A DNA stretch of 64,000 nucleotides, taken from Phytoseiulus persimilis. Its lineage: Eukaryota > Arthropoda > Arachnida > Mesostigmata > Phytoseiidae. Shown here one piece after another: positions 1-11,134 of this stretch (position 1 is the first letter of the stretch; each line of letters starts with the position of its first letter). The notes under the pieces were generated by a model. The model did not search any database. It had not been told where the DNA came from and saw only the letters and a list, made by a program, of their open reading frames with translations. Location: assembly GCA_037576195.1 (NCBI GenBank), contig CM075102.1, positions 45,256,745-45,320,744 on the forward strand, in the 5' to 3' direction. The translations under genes were made by a program, and so were the position numbers.

Positions 1-1268
1 AAAAGGCTAATTCGCACACACAGCTTTGAGAACTCCCAAACTCGTTTCATCGTATTTTTTTCGTCTCCTTACCCCCGAAGAAAGCCCCAGGAAAACTCTT
101 CGAAGAGGTGTTTGTCGAGGACTCTGAAGGGCCGCTCTATCGCTTCGCTATTTGCGTTCCTGCCCTGGGACGACATGTTGTCGATATTCACGCTTTTGTG
201 TTCGAGCGCGCCGCTGTTCAGTGGCCGTCAATTCGTCACCGTTGGGGAGGTTGTAGCTCGATGTCTTCCAGCCCCCTCGCTATCCCTGACACTCTCTCGC
301 CCAGGCTGTCTCTCTTTTTCACTGGAATGTGAGACTGGCTGTCTAGCGGGCTTGGTGGCGGGTTAGCGGGCTGTTTGTTGCCCGGGGCCGGTGGCTCGAT
401 AAACCGATTTCAGAATTGCCTCACTCCGTCCGTCCGTCGGCTGCAGACAGCCAGAGAACGAATCCAACCAGATTCGTTTCCGCTCAACTGCGTTCATAGT
501 TTTCGATTCAAATCGAAGCCGTTGCTCCCGATCGTTGTGTCCAAACTGTCGTTCCTGCGCGTGTCAGTCACTCATTGCGTTGTCTATCCGTTGCCCGCCG
601 TATCCAGCGGAGAATATTCCGAGTCTTCACAGGCTCGGAACTCCACTATGGAACTATGGAATACGAAGTTTGAGAGCGACGCACACATAGCTGCTGATGG
701 TACAGATGCTCCAAATACATCTCCGGTCAAGATCCGCGGAATACATTAAACTGATCGGGATACACATAAGTTTGTCTCAGGGCAAGGGGACGCGAGAACC
801 GCTTTAATTTGTTCCGCTCAGTTTTCATTGAACTTTGCTAATGAGCGAAAATGTTTATGTTGAGGCTGCGGACGCCGTCCTAGGTCAACGATTCCATTTA
901 CCGATCGATTTATCGACGCTCCGGTCCCGAGTTGATAAACGACGGATAAAGGTTAAGCAAAACGGATTCCTGTGTCGTCGATATTGAAGTCGAAAATGAA
1001 CGAGTGTCTTGTCGGAGTCGCAGGTCCGGTTCCCTCGACTCTGATGGAGGATGGCCGGGATCGTCTCTTGAAGTTCGATTCCAGATCTGATCTAGGTTCG
1101 AGTTCAGTTTTGAGGCTTTGTCTTCGAGGATCGATTGATCCTGAACGCGTTCCATCGCGATAGGGAGAAATTCTAGATTTGTCACCGAAATCCGTGGGAA
1201 CGGGAGGCTTCACGTCGCGCATCGCGACCCGCGGCGCATTCCGGAGAAGATTCGGCTCGAGAACTCCG
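1..1268. other. No gene recognised
   Basis: I see no supported gene here. A pyrimidine-rich 3' splice-site look-alike ends at AG 303-304, and a short (CCGT)3 run lies at 426-438. A minus-strand open frame at 910-1185 has only about 46 percent purines at codon position 1, so I do not call it coding. Confidence 0.5.
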
Positions 1269-1498
1269 TTATCTATAGTTTATTGTTTTCTCCACTTCGA
1301 CGATTTTTTCACGCCATTCGTGTTGATTTGCGTCGTTGTGGACAGCTTCAGCCTCGTTGGAACCGCTGGCCGCCACAACGTCCCTTCGTCGCCGTGGAAC
1401 CGAAGTGGGAGTTTTATGGGAACTGCCCGATTGACTGAGATTTCTCCAGACCGTGACCGATCTCTCACAGAACTTCTTGTCGTTCCCGATTTGATCCT
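1269..1498 (-). CDS. Candidate terminal coding exon, unknown protein
   Basis: The product is not recognised. Reading the minus strand, an open frame runs about 76 codons to a TAA stop at 1271-1269. Purines make up roughly 73 percent of codon position 1, 57 percent of position 2 and 43 percent of position 3, the gradient expected of coding DNA. The last 37 codons are almost all purine-first and encode a charged stretch containing EWREKIVEVEKTINYR, which could be helical. A pyrimidine-rich stretch ending in CACAG (AG at 1500-1499) offers a 3' splice site just upstream, and a second AG two bases on would give phase 0. No polyadenylation signal is obvious after the stop. It could instead be chance in a locally purine-rich strand. 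Confidence 0.35.
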
Positions 1499-1559
1499 CT
1501 GTGTTCAGCGGAATTGAGGAAAACAAACTCTCTTCGAAATTGAACCTCGTGGAAACCAA

Positions 1560-3397
1560 AATTTGATAGCTCGGAGTTCATTGAGCGAATCCGTGATCGA
1601 GCAGATGATAACAAGAAATTTTCACCTAATAAGAGGATGCGTCTTCAGCAGACACACCAAAATACATTTTCCGCGTCTTTTTTCCACGTCCAACGTCTCG
1701 TTGATGTCTGGTGACGTGACGACGGAGTGATAGAGGGAAAAAGGGGGAACGGGGTCTGCCCAGCGAGCGCAATATGCAGATGACGATCGCCGTGCAGACA
1801 GACTCCCAGAATGCAAAACAGTCTCGACGGAACGACAGACAGCTCAACCGGATGACGTCTCATTCCATCTCAAGCGTACGCTTCCGGACTGCGTCGGAGG
1901 AAGGCAGAAACTATCGCTACAGTCGATAATATAATAACGAAAGTGATCACGAAACTTGTGGAATGGATGAACGAATTCGACTCAATCAATATCTTGTCAT
2001 TTTCGAACGGGAGAACGGGGATTTCCGCTCACTCATCCAATACGGCGGCTGCGGCACGTTATTGGAAACTCGGCAGACGGCTGAAGCAGCGAAGACGACG
2101 ACGAATCGACAAAGTCTTCTCAATCGCCGTTTCTCCTCAGACGCCCGCTTTTTCCGCCTCTAACTCCGACCTACGGCTCCCCTTGTAGAACCTGTGGAAA
2201 CATTCCCAGCAAGCGCCCGGCTTCGGCCGCAGCATCGTAGTTCACCGAAATCGGGGAGTTTGTCGAGAAGGAAAATGGAGCATCGCTGTACGAGGCATTT
2301 TCGTGGCGAGGAAATTTCTCCCATACGAAATGAAGGCGATGATTCCTCGCGTCGAGCCAATCATCTTCGTTGTCGGAGGCTGTCTCACGAGATTCGTTTT
2401 AACTATCGCATCGGAGAGGGAATCACAGAGCCAAAATGGATGTTCGGAAAAGCGGCGTATTGTTATTCTAATTCTGATAATTCGGTCTGCCGCGGACGAC
2501 TCTCCGATCGACGCGCGGGGAGCTCGTCTCCGAGGGTGTCTGCCTGCCCGCTCTTCGACTGTGGCGACTTTGTTAGCTTGACGCAGTTTGACTTTTGTGT
2601 CTCGCTCGACTTCTCCCCTTTTCTTCGGCATCTTCTCTCCTTCCAACCGGATAAGCCTATCGCGGCGGTGCTCTGGAATTCCGTGGGAGGGCTTGGTCGG
2701 TGGATCTGTACGAAGGTCCGTTCATCCCGCGGCACTGCCGCCGGATTGCCCTTTGTAATGCGGGTTGCTCTTTTTTGGGATGGACGAGGAGCGAGGCGAT
2801 GTTTGGAGCAGATGTCGAGAACGATATATAAAAACTTTTACCCAACCGTGCTCGATATGAGCGCCGTACCTCGCTTCCGATGCGGCGCGGGAAAGCCTCG
2901 GGACCTCGACTCTCATTCTGCACCGTTCGAAGTCTGACCCTTCGGAACAGCCTGGAGTCCCGACTCGGATTCCGAGCTCCGGTCCCGCCCCCGTCCCGGG
3001 GGAGGTCTCGAGCACCCGACGCGAACTGGATGTCCTGCAATCCGACCAGACAACAATGGCTCCGAACCGCGGCGATTTTTTCCTTCATACGCCGCATGAA
3101 CCGGTAGGAGAGGAGCCGAATTCTGTTCTTGGACTGCATTCGGAGATTATTCGCTGTTCCGGGAACTGTCGTTACCTGTCGTCAGCTCAACGGGCGTTTC
3201 ATTGCCGCCTTAGGTGAATTCCCTCATCGCATGTGGAATGTTCGCGAGTTTTCCACCGTCTGGTTAATTCAGATAGGATGTGCTGATGTTGTTGTTGTTG
3301 TTGCATGCCATCAAGGGAACGCGTGGCTGTTTTCTTCGCCTTCCCTGACCGTTCTCCGCTGCTGCGAGTCTGTGCTGTTCGCATTTTCTTCTTCGCG
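1560..3397. other. No gene recognised
   Basis: Nothing convincing is seen. A plus-strand open frame of about 247 codons (2194-2937) has no splice signals, no recognisable motif and no coding-like base pattern. A TATATAAAA string at 2825-2833 has no initiator-like sequence at the expected distance. A (GTT)5 run lies at 3288-3303. Confidence 0.5.
3288..3303. repeat. (GTT)5 microsatellite
   Basis: Five perfect GT-T units, extended by a partial unit. This is a short trinucleotide tract of the kind scattered through the window. Confidence 0.9.
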
Positions 3398-3695
3398 ATG
3401 ACCACACTCACCACAGAGCGTCAACCTCTGGAGCGGCGGCCAGAAAATTCTCCTGCCGAAGCCAGTGGCTCCTTCGGCCGCTCGGTCGTTTGGTGGCGCG
3501 GCCGGCTGCTCGGTCGAACCGTTCTGGTAGACAGAACGTCGCCGGTCCCCGCCACCAAGGGAGCAGCTGACTCCGTTCTCGTGGAATTCGCTCCCAATTC
3601 AAACAAACGAACGGAGGATGATCGCAATGAAACAAATGGATCGCGTAATCGAATCCACTCACTCGACTCACGCGCTCATCCACCTATCTTCTTGA
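3398..3695 (+). CDS. Candidate first coding exon, unknown protein
   Basis: The product is not recognised. An ATG at 3398 with a purine at -3 opens a frame that stays open to a very strong 5' splice site, TTGA|GTAAGTAC (intron from 3696), giving 99 codons plus one base (phase 1). Within 3518-3640 purines are about 73 percent at codon position 1 against 46 and 44 percent at positions 2 and 3, a clear coding-type pattern; the rest is weaker. The predicted peptide is hydrophilic, with an RTEDDRNETNG stretch and no signal peptide or membrane segment. The frame is also open upstream to about 3305, so the start could lie earlier or the exon could be internal. Phase 1 at the end matches the start of the candidate exon at 21841. 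Confidence 0.35.
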
Positions 3696-3880
3696 GTAAG
3701 TACGACTCCATGCGGTGGGATCCGAAATCTGCGATCTGCTGGAGAACGAACGAGAAATAAAGGCGGAACGAGTCTGTTCCAAAGGAACTCAAAATACACC
3801 TGAAGTCAGACTGCTTTGGGTGCCGACAGATTTCAGATTCCTGACATCGCGATACTTTCGAGCTGATTTTGAGGGCTACA

Positions 3881-4141
3881 ATGGATTCCTTGAAAGAAGT
3901 TCAACTGAGCATCGGACGAGAAAACGAGTCGATCATGAAACGAAAAACCGAAGGAATTTCTGCTGAGGTTTCCGAGCGAAGTTTCTTGATGATGAATACA
4001 GGGTCCCGATTCGCGAAAGTTCCTGCGTCGACAGCTTTGCTGTTCCTTGATGCTCTCCGGAAGCGAAACTTAGGCCGAACCGCGAGTGGAATCGAGTCGA
4101 AACAGCTTATTCAAGTGAGGACAGGAATCAAATCGGAGTAG
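3881..4141 (+). CDS. Possible small ORF, 86 residues
   Basis: A complete ATG-to-TAG frame with a good initiation context (A at -3, G at +4). The peptide begins MDSLKEVQLSIGRENES, is basic and mixed-charge, and has no membrane segment or known motif. Purines are enriched at codon position 1 (about 64 percent) but equally at position 3, so the strand is simply purine-rich and the pattern does not prove coding. It lies 185 bases after the strong donor at 3696, inside the putative intron, and could be a chance ORF. Confidence 0.2.
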   Translation: MDSLKEVQLSIGRENESIMKRKTEGISAEVSERSFLMMNTGSRFAKVPASTALLFLDALRKRNLGRTASGIESKQLIQVRTGIKSE

Positions 4142-4680
4142 AATAACGAGTGAGATACATGGGGCCATCTCGGCCGAAATTGAACGAAATTCGGTTACGT
4201 CTCTCCCCGGATTCCCATCTTTTCGCGCGAGCGAGCGCGCGCAATCTTTCGTTCGAGGCTCGTTTGCTATCGAATCTGGAATTCTCATGAGATTCAGTCA
4301 GCGAGAGGGCGCCCGCGTTGGGCAAACGAACGTCACCGTCAAACAGCAGAGCGCCGCAGCCATTTTTCTCTTTTTGTTCACAATCAGCAGGGCCTACGGC
4401 CGACGTCGTCATCATCGAGCTCTTCAGGTGTCTTCCCTGACGACTCGATGGAAGAAGAAGCATCGCTACGCAGAAGCAAAACGAGACCGCGTTGTTGAAG
4501 CGACAGCAGCAGAGAAAGCAGAACAAACGGCTCGAGCAAGGGACGCAAAAGTCCGTCTTCATTTAACTTCATTGTCTTCCGGAGAAGCCGGAAGGATCTT
4601 GTGCGTTTCCTTCGTAGCCATCGACTACGTTTTTGGCTCAGCTAGTTGAACTTTTACTTGCTAGAGAAATAGCTTGCTCA

Positions 4681-4805
4681 CCCGTTGGCTCGTTTGTTGC
4701 TGTCGTTGGCACCGGTTCGCCGGTCGTTTCGGAACGAACCATCCAGCCAGCCAGCCAGTCAGCCGCTCGCTCGGTCCGTCTTTCAGCCGGTCACTCAGTC
4801 GGCAG
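4681..4805. repeat. Period-4 degenerate repeat island with (CCAG)4
   Basis: Perfect (CCAG)4 at 4743-4758 is embedded in about 120 bases of imperfect 4-base units (CCAG, TCAG, GTCG, CCGT). It belongs to a family of such islands seen through the window. Confidence 0.75.
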
Positions 4806-5635
4806 CGGCCCGAGTCTCGAGCGAGGTTTGCACTGAATCCCTTCCCCCGATCTTCAACAACGACTTCTTGTGTTCTTCATATTTGTCTGACATTATACGG
4901 GGTCTGAATCCAACAGCAGATTGAACGGGCTACGCCGATCCATCACAGTCTACATATAAGAGTTATGGTCTGGATCTTTTCGTCGATGGCTGCAAACTAC
5001 TTTTCGGAACAACTCGGGAGAGGGTTTGCGGAAATTTCACTGATTTTGAGAATGGTCGAGCTTGCCCGCTTTCTCGCCAGGTCGAGTCGCCATTTCGAAC
5101 GTGAAGATTCGTTTCTCAGCGCGACCGCTTTCCGTCGGACACGAGTCGAAGCCCCGACTCGATCCAGTGATCCTTCAGGCTCCGCTAGTTCTTTCCCTCG
5201 TCGTGCAGGATAGAGAATGACAAAGAACAAGTGAAGTTGATTTCGGATCGGAGCCACTCACAAGCTGTCGTCCGAAAAGTCATCTCGTGACTTATGTATC
5301 CAGAAGTTTTTTGCTCCTCCGCTAGTCGTCCGCTCGTCGCTCTTCCGTGTATCCGTCTGGGTCTGTACGGAACTCGTCAATGAGTCGAATGGACCGGCGA
5401 ACAAGCCGTCGGTTCGAGATCGTTTCCTCAATACTCCGTCCAATGAAAATGAGTTCGCTTCTGTCGAGCCGTGATCGAATCGTTCCCCGAAGAGTTGAGG
5501 GTATCCTCTCGATGCGCGACCGAACAAACGCGCAACCGAAAGTGAGCGCTGGTCGCATTGCAAAGCAAGATCTGGCGGATGATTCCCCGGTGCTATGAGA
5601 CAAAGAGCCATCAGCTACGATTGCGTGTGAGGCCA

Positions 5636-5658
5636 TCATTCCCCTTCAGAGGTAAAAA
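5636..5658 (+). promoter_or_regulatory. Back-to-back 3' and 5' splice-site look-alike
   Basis: A pyrimidine tract ending in TTCAG (AG at 5648-5649) is followed after two bases by AG|GTAAAA (GT at 5652-5653). This could be a ratchet-type or micro-exon site, but the donor is not optimal and the pair may be chance. Confidence 0.2.
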
Positions 5659-7565
5659 CGAGAGGCGCAAGCACGGAGCTCATCAAACTCTCAATATTTT
5701 TCTTTCGCTCATTCACTGCAAGCAAGCTCCCTGTATCATCAGAGGACTCCTTCATCTCCCAGTGTTCATCGTGGTCGTTTCGAGCCGCTGTCATGTCAAC
5801 ACCAAGCAGCGAGGCTTTTTACTTTTCCCGCTTCGAACAGCAGTGGGAAAGCCTCTACGCTCCGAGTGTCTTCCCGCGTTCGCCCCGCCGCTGCTTGCTT
5901 TCGACATTTTTCTCTTCGCTTCCAGTAATCATAATTCTCGAGACAAGAAGCGAAGCGCTCGACCCCCCTTGCTGCCGAACCCAGAATTGAGTCTTGGCGG
6001 GAGACACAGAAGAGAAGAGAGACGTCTCTTTGGCCGGTATTGCTTTCGTCGTCAAATCGGATCCACCTGAGAAACGGCGAGATACGGACTCGGCGGTTCC
6101 CCTCTCCGTAAAAGAGACGCCGAAAGCTTCCCGGGGTCATGAAAAACGTGCTGCAATGCGTTCCAACGAGAACACCGATCTTGTTCTGAAGATTTCAGAA
6201 CTTCTCCGTTAGATGGAATTCACGATTTTTTCCGCTTCTCTCACCGCCGATTTGGAACGGCGGGAACTTCTTCTCGAAGTTCCTCCATTCGGGATCTTTG
6301 TGAGCGGGTCCGAGCTGGAGCCGGTTCGCAGAGACGATGGCTCGTCCGAGTGAGCGTCATCGGATCGAACGGCCGCCGCTTCACCTGATCCGCTCAATGA
6401 ACACATCAAGGCGATTCCAGAATTCCCGTTTGCCTCCGCTGGTGCCGGACCGGAGTTGCTTGACCGTCGGAAGAGATCACCCGGCGCCGACGCATTCGTC
6501 ATCTCGGTTGCTCGTCCAGCTGCGGCGTCGCCAACTCGCTCGGCAGGTTGTCCTCGCCCGGGGAACATTCTCGCGCCTGAACGTCGAATGAGCCTTTCAC
6601 GTGAGAAAATGACAGCTCTCGCGAGCGGAGATCTTCATTTCGCCCCCGTCACAGCACTGAATGACGACAATGCCTCGTACGCCCACAATGCCGACGGCGG
6701 CGGCGGGTTCGTTCAGAAAAATCGCTTTACCACTGTCAGAATCGAGTCGCTCCATATCGATCCTTCTTGGTGGCGGCGCCTTGACATAGGACGACTGCGA
6801 ACCGTCTAATTTCCTGCCGGCCGGGAAAGAAGCCGCGCACGCGTTGCACTCGATTAGGGGTAAAGAGCGGAGCAACAACCGATCCGAAGTTGCTGCAGCG
6901 GCGGCGTTTGCCTTTGTAATAATAGAAGCGGTTCTTCACCCCAAGCCAAATTATGTAGTGCGCTACACTCAGCCGAACGGCTTCTTTCTCTTCCTTGTTC
7001 AGATTCCAGCCGCCGTGGAAGCGATGACACAAGTCATACTGGACACGCATCACGAGACGCGGGAAGTACGACCGATGGAAAGAGTCGCGATTCCGGGAAA
7101 AATCAGAAGAAATTCTCAGGGTTCAAAGGAATTCCGGTGAAAATGGGGGAAGTCTCGAAAGAGGAAATTTCCATGCTCGCGGATCTAGGAGCCTTCAGAT
7201 GAGCGTCCGCTCCAGGTGGAGGGTCGTTCGAGTCGGATCCCTATGCTGATATCGTGTGATGCCGGCTGTCAGCGTCGTGAAGCATTCGTATCTTCCTTGA
7301 TTCCCGATCTGCGTCGAAACAACCGAATTCCCTCTCTGTGGAGTCGCTGCTGCCATCGGGCAGCGGCGGCACGAATATCGGTGGTCGGAAGGTTGTGATG
7401 TATGTTTGTCGACCAGAGAGTTCTTCAGCCGTTCGTCCGTCTCGAGGATACCCGAACGTTCCACGTATTTCTGTGATCCGCGGCACCGGCACTGTGAGGT
7501 GGCGTCCCGGAGAGAAATGGGAGGATCGCTGTGAACGGAATCGTCATGATATATCCGTTACCTGA

Positions 7566-7581
7566 GGGGGGGGGGGGGGGG
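7566..7581. repeat. G16 homopolymer, also a C-tract acceptor on the minus strand
   Basis: Sixteen consecutive G on the plus strand. Read on the minus strand, the C tract is followed by CTCAG|GTAACG (AG at 7563-7562), so it resembles a 3' splice site joined to a weak 5' splice site. The run is long enough to fold into a G-quadruplex. Confidence 0.85.
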
Positions 7582-8169
7582 TTGAAAACGGGACTCCACC
7601 GATATCTTAAGGAGACGGTTGTGCCCACAGTGCATCAGAAGGGAACAGAAGTAACACTCTCATCGCGGTCACATCCCTTCATCCCGAAACTTTATGTTTT
7701 CAGCGCTTGGAAACAATCCGGGAAACACTCGCTCTTCTTCCGAGCGCAAATGTCAAACGACTGTTATGAGTGCTCTGGATAGATGAGGGGTTTCCCACTG
7801 TGGCCGAACTCGTCTCTCTCGGTTATTCAAGGTGGGATTATCACAATTTCCTTCGCCTTCTCGAATCCATTCTTCACGATCTCTGTTCGGTTTTCTCCCG
7901 CTCGAAGACGATTAATTTCTCCGTTCCTTCGAGCGTCCGTCTGTTCGCCTCCCGGCTGTTTGTCGCTGCGCTCGTTCCGCGTTGACCGCCGCTTGACTCG
8001 AAAACGATGATTCGAAGTTGGTTGTCGATAAACATCTGACCCCGACGGAAAACAATCGAGGTTACGACGCACGGTCGGTCGATGCTTCATCCATACATTC
8101 ACCGCATCCATCTGTTCGTTTTGACGTTGTTTGCCACCCTGAGAACCGGTCACGTAAACTGCGTTGTCT

Positions 8170-8179
8170 CAATTAATTG
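8170..8179. promoter_or_regulatory. Perfect palindrome CAATTAATTG
   Basis: A 10-bp inverted repeat made of two overlapping TAATTG-type homeodomain core sites. It is isolated here, so function is only a possibility. Confidence 0.3.
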
Positions 8180-9603
8180 TTTCACAACATGGGGAGTGGT
8201 TGTCGAAAACCAACTCGTTTTCTTCGTCGCTAATCCATGTCCGCGGCCGGATCTTCCAGACGCGATCCGGTTTGAAGTCTCGCAGCCTAATGAAGATGCT
8301 TGGACAATTTTCGATATTTTGGAACGGAGGGCTGGACCGGAAGAGAGAGAGAGATATCCAAGCGCACAATATGAGGAGAAGAGAGGCTGAGGTTGGTGGA
8401 GGACTCCAAGCCGACGTCTCGACGGTCCCTCTGGAGCTCGACCGAACTTTTGGCGAGTGGTCGGGTTGACAACAACGTTGGGGACGAAGCCGAAAATGAC
8501 GTCGAACGAAACGAAACCATTCACTTTCGTGGACGGATGGACAAATGGCGTTGTTGGCTGGTTCGTTGCTTCCTTGATGGCTCGCCTGGTCACTCAGATG
8601 GGAGCGTGCGAACGAAGGAAGTTGGCATGTGTCTGAGTGAGTGTACGTTGAGTAAATGTACGTGGAGGAAGGGAAGTCAGAGGAGTTGAGTGTACCTCGT
8701 TCTCGAATCGCGAAGTGAAAAGTAAATATTTGTTTCGTCCGCTTCGTCTTATTCTCTTTCTCCAGGGTCGCCGCCGTCAGCCACAAGCGGCTGCAGCGAA
8801 GTTGCCAATTTGCATCTGCGTTCCAATGTTGACCTTCGAGTAGACGAACTATTGTCACGAATTGTTCGTCCCCTCATTTCCTCCCCTCTCGAATTGAGCA
8901 ACGGAACGTTCTGCGTGGAATCCCTCTCGAGTCGACGGAATATCGGAGCTCGACGTTGATTGGCCGCCACGGTCGAAAGGAATACCGCTCCCATTTCCCC
9001 GTAGAAAAGTGCGCATATTTATTCTGGGTTTCCGTTCACGCCGCAGACCGATCGTGGTTCGGCTGAAGGTGTTCGGGCTCTGGCCGAGCTCACATCGGCA
9101 TTGTCATACGCTCCGGTCCTCGGAGATTCAAATCCACCGAGCTTCGGACGATTGTTGTCCAACGCATAGAGAAGTTTTGGAAGGGCGTCCGCGGATGAAT
9201 GGGAGACAAGTTTCGAGTACAGTCGGACTCGAACGGCACTGCATCGAGCGACGCCAAAAAAATGCTCTCATAACACAAACTTCGAGCGACCTCCCACGGA
9301 CCGGGCGAAGCATGGCTGGCAGAGAGGGATATAGAAGCACGGAGAGATAGATTCACCCAGGACATGCGGAGAGGATGGATGTTACCGCGGCTCCGAATGG
9401 TACATAACTCCCATGTCATTCGATGGGTAAGCTTTCATTTCACAACTCAGCGATGCTCCTAGTGTACAGACACGAAACGAGATCCTGGGCATTACGTTCC
9501 GAACGACTCATAATCGCGCCTTGATGGTGGCAGTCGCTCGTTTTCCGCTGATGTTCCACAAAATAGAGTCACACTGTTCTCCTCCACTTCCTGCAACGTG
9601 CTT

Positions 9604-9613
9604 CCCCCCCCCC
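9604..9613. repeat. C10 homopolymer
   Basis: Ten consecutive C followed by a CT-rich stretch. Confidence 0.85.
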
Positions 9614-10830
9614 ACCTCTCCCCACAGTGCCACAGATTCCGCTGCTGCACCGGTTTCACAGCGAAGGCGATCGATTGGGGTGAGCTTCCAGGGGAAGAAT
9701 CTCGCCGAGGCTCCCCCGTTCTCGAACGTTTCCATTTCCTTCTCCCTCGCGGACCTCTTTCCGGATTTCCTCACGAGTTGCGCATACGCTAATCTGCGTT
9801 CCGAAGTCGAGAATCCGTCGACTCATTTTTCTGCGTCCGTGGATCCCAAAACTTCCTCCCGTCCGACCACGAGAATTTATACTTTCTCGACGCCGCAAAC
9901 ACCGGGTTTCTCGTTCCCGATAGTGGTGCCAAATCCTGGAATCGCTCCAAGTGGAGAAGGCTGAGTTCGATAGGGTTTCGGCGAGCTCGGTAGCGAGAAT
10001 CATACGGAGGCGTATTCGAAGCTTGGAAGTTCGTCGGAACGAGGGCTTTTCTTGCGTCGCCCAAGCCGCCTTGAATGCTGGTAAAAAAGCTTGCCAATAC
10101 CGTGGTCGCTGAGGGAATCGTCTCGCTAATCGACGGAGTGAACCACTGGGTTGGCAAGTGCGTTTTTTCCTCCGAGTTTATCGCGGCCGCATCGGGCGTC
10201 CTTGCCATACTGCGCGCACCAAAGCAGTGCTCATCGACTGCCTGCCTGCAGCTTAGCGGAGCGTGATGAACGGACGACTTTGGGATTGATAGCTCGTTTG
10301 GCCGTTGCTTGTTCGCTGGCAGCTAGCTCGATCGACGGAACGGTATTGGCTTGTCGTCGTCGTTTCTCCTCCTGCTGCAGTTTGTTGTTGTTGCCGGTGA
10401 CGACGCCGAGAATGTTAAACGCTCGAAGGGACACACGGAGGCCCCATTCTAGATGACTTGCTGCTGCTGCTCTAGCCGCAAGTGGCGATGAAACCAGTTG
10501 CCACCTTTCCAAGCAAATGTTCCGCAGTTTGCCTTCTGGCCGCAGGTTCCGATCCATCGCTCACGCGTAGACTATTCATCAAGTGTTCGCCGCCGAGCCG
10601 AGATCACACCGGGGAGGACTTTCCAGTCGAGTGTGGTTGTCATCGCTTCACTCAATGTCGCGCCCACTTGACAAAATCGTTGACTCATGGTCGACTTCGT
10701 CAGGTGGCAGAAATTCTGCGATCTCTCGTCGGAATTTCTCGAACGCGCGTCGATGGAAGATCTTTCGGTGTTGCGCTCTGAGTTGTCAAGTGGTCGCTGA
10801 TTGTGAATTGCCCTAGAGCTACGGGAGGAG

Positions 10831-10875
10831 ATTCCCTCCTCCTCCTGTCTGTCCTCCTCCTTTCTCTTCTCCCAG
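10831..10875 (+). promoter_or_regulatory. Very long polypyrimidine tract with 3' splice site
   Basis: About 43 almost uninterrupted pyrimidines end in CCCAG (AG at 10874-10875). It is one of the longest pyrimidine tracts joined to an AG in the window and a strong-looking acceptor for the frame that follows. Confidence 0.4.
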
Positions 10876-11134
10876 TCCTGCGCTCCCTTTGTCCTGCGTT
10901 TTTCTCCCTGTTGACATGTTGATAGAGGATAAACGGATATTCGTGGTCAAGAGCGCCAGCACGAACGGTGCGGGGAGGAAGCTGCCCGACGTCCTGATGA
11001 TGATGGTGGTATCGACGATCGTCTGTGGCGGCCGGTTTCGCGATGTTTGTCTTTCCATTCTGTTCTCAGATCGAGTCGGGGTCGGTTGTCGTGTTTTCTT
11101 TTCTCTAGACTGGCTTCTCCTTTCCTCCCTCTGA
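10876..11134 (+). CDS. Candidate coding exon after a strong acceptor, unknown protein
   Basis: The product is not recognised. After the acceptor the frame starting at 10877 (one leading base) is open to a TGA at 11132-11134. Between about 10913 and 11050 purines reach roughly 72 percent at codon position 1 against 45 and 51 percent at positions 2 and 3, and third-position GC is near 70 percent. The translation includes MLIEDKRIFVVKSASTNGAG. The last 25 codons are pyrimidine-rich and look non-coding, so a donor before 11060 would be expected, but none with a good consensus is visible. The opposite strand is also open. Confidence 0.3.

Larger units (their letters stand above)
4806..10830. other. 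About 6 kb without a recognisable gene
   Basis: No coding segment passes my tests. The stretch holds an acceptor-donor pair at 5636-5658, a G16 run at 7566-7581, a homeodomain-type palindrome at 8170-8179, an (AG)6 run at 8342-8354 and a C10 run at 9604-9613. Confidence 0.5.

Noticed and set aside
910-1185. Minus-strand ORF with ATG and natural-looking peptide
   Set aside because: Only about 46 percent purines at codon position 1.
2194-2937. 247-codon plus-strand open frame
   Set aside because: No splice signals, no domain and no coding-like base pattern.
4385-4410. GCCTACGGCC, matching the start of some 5S rRNA genes
   Set aside because: The match stops after ten bases; the internal control region is absent.
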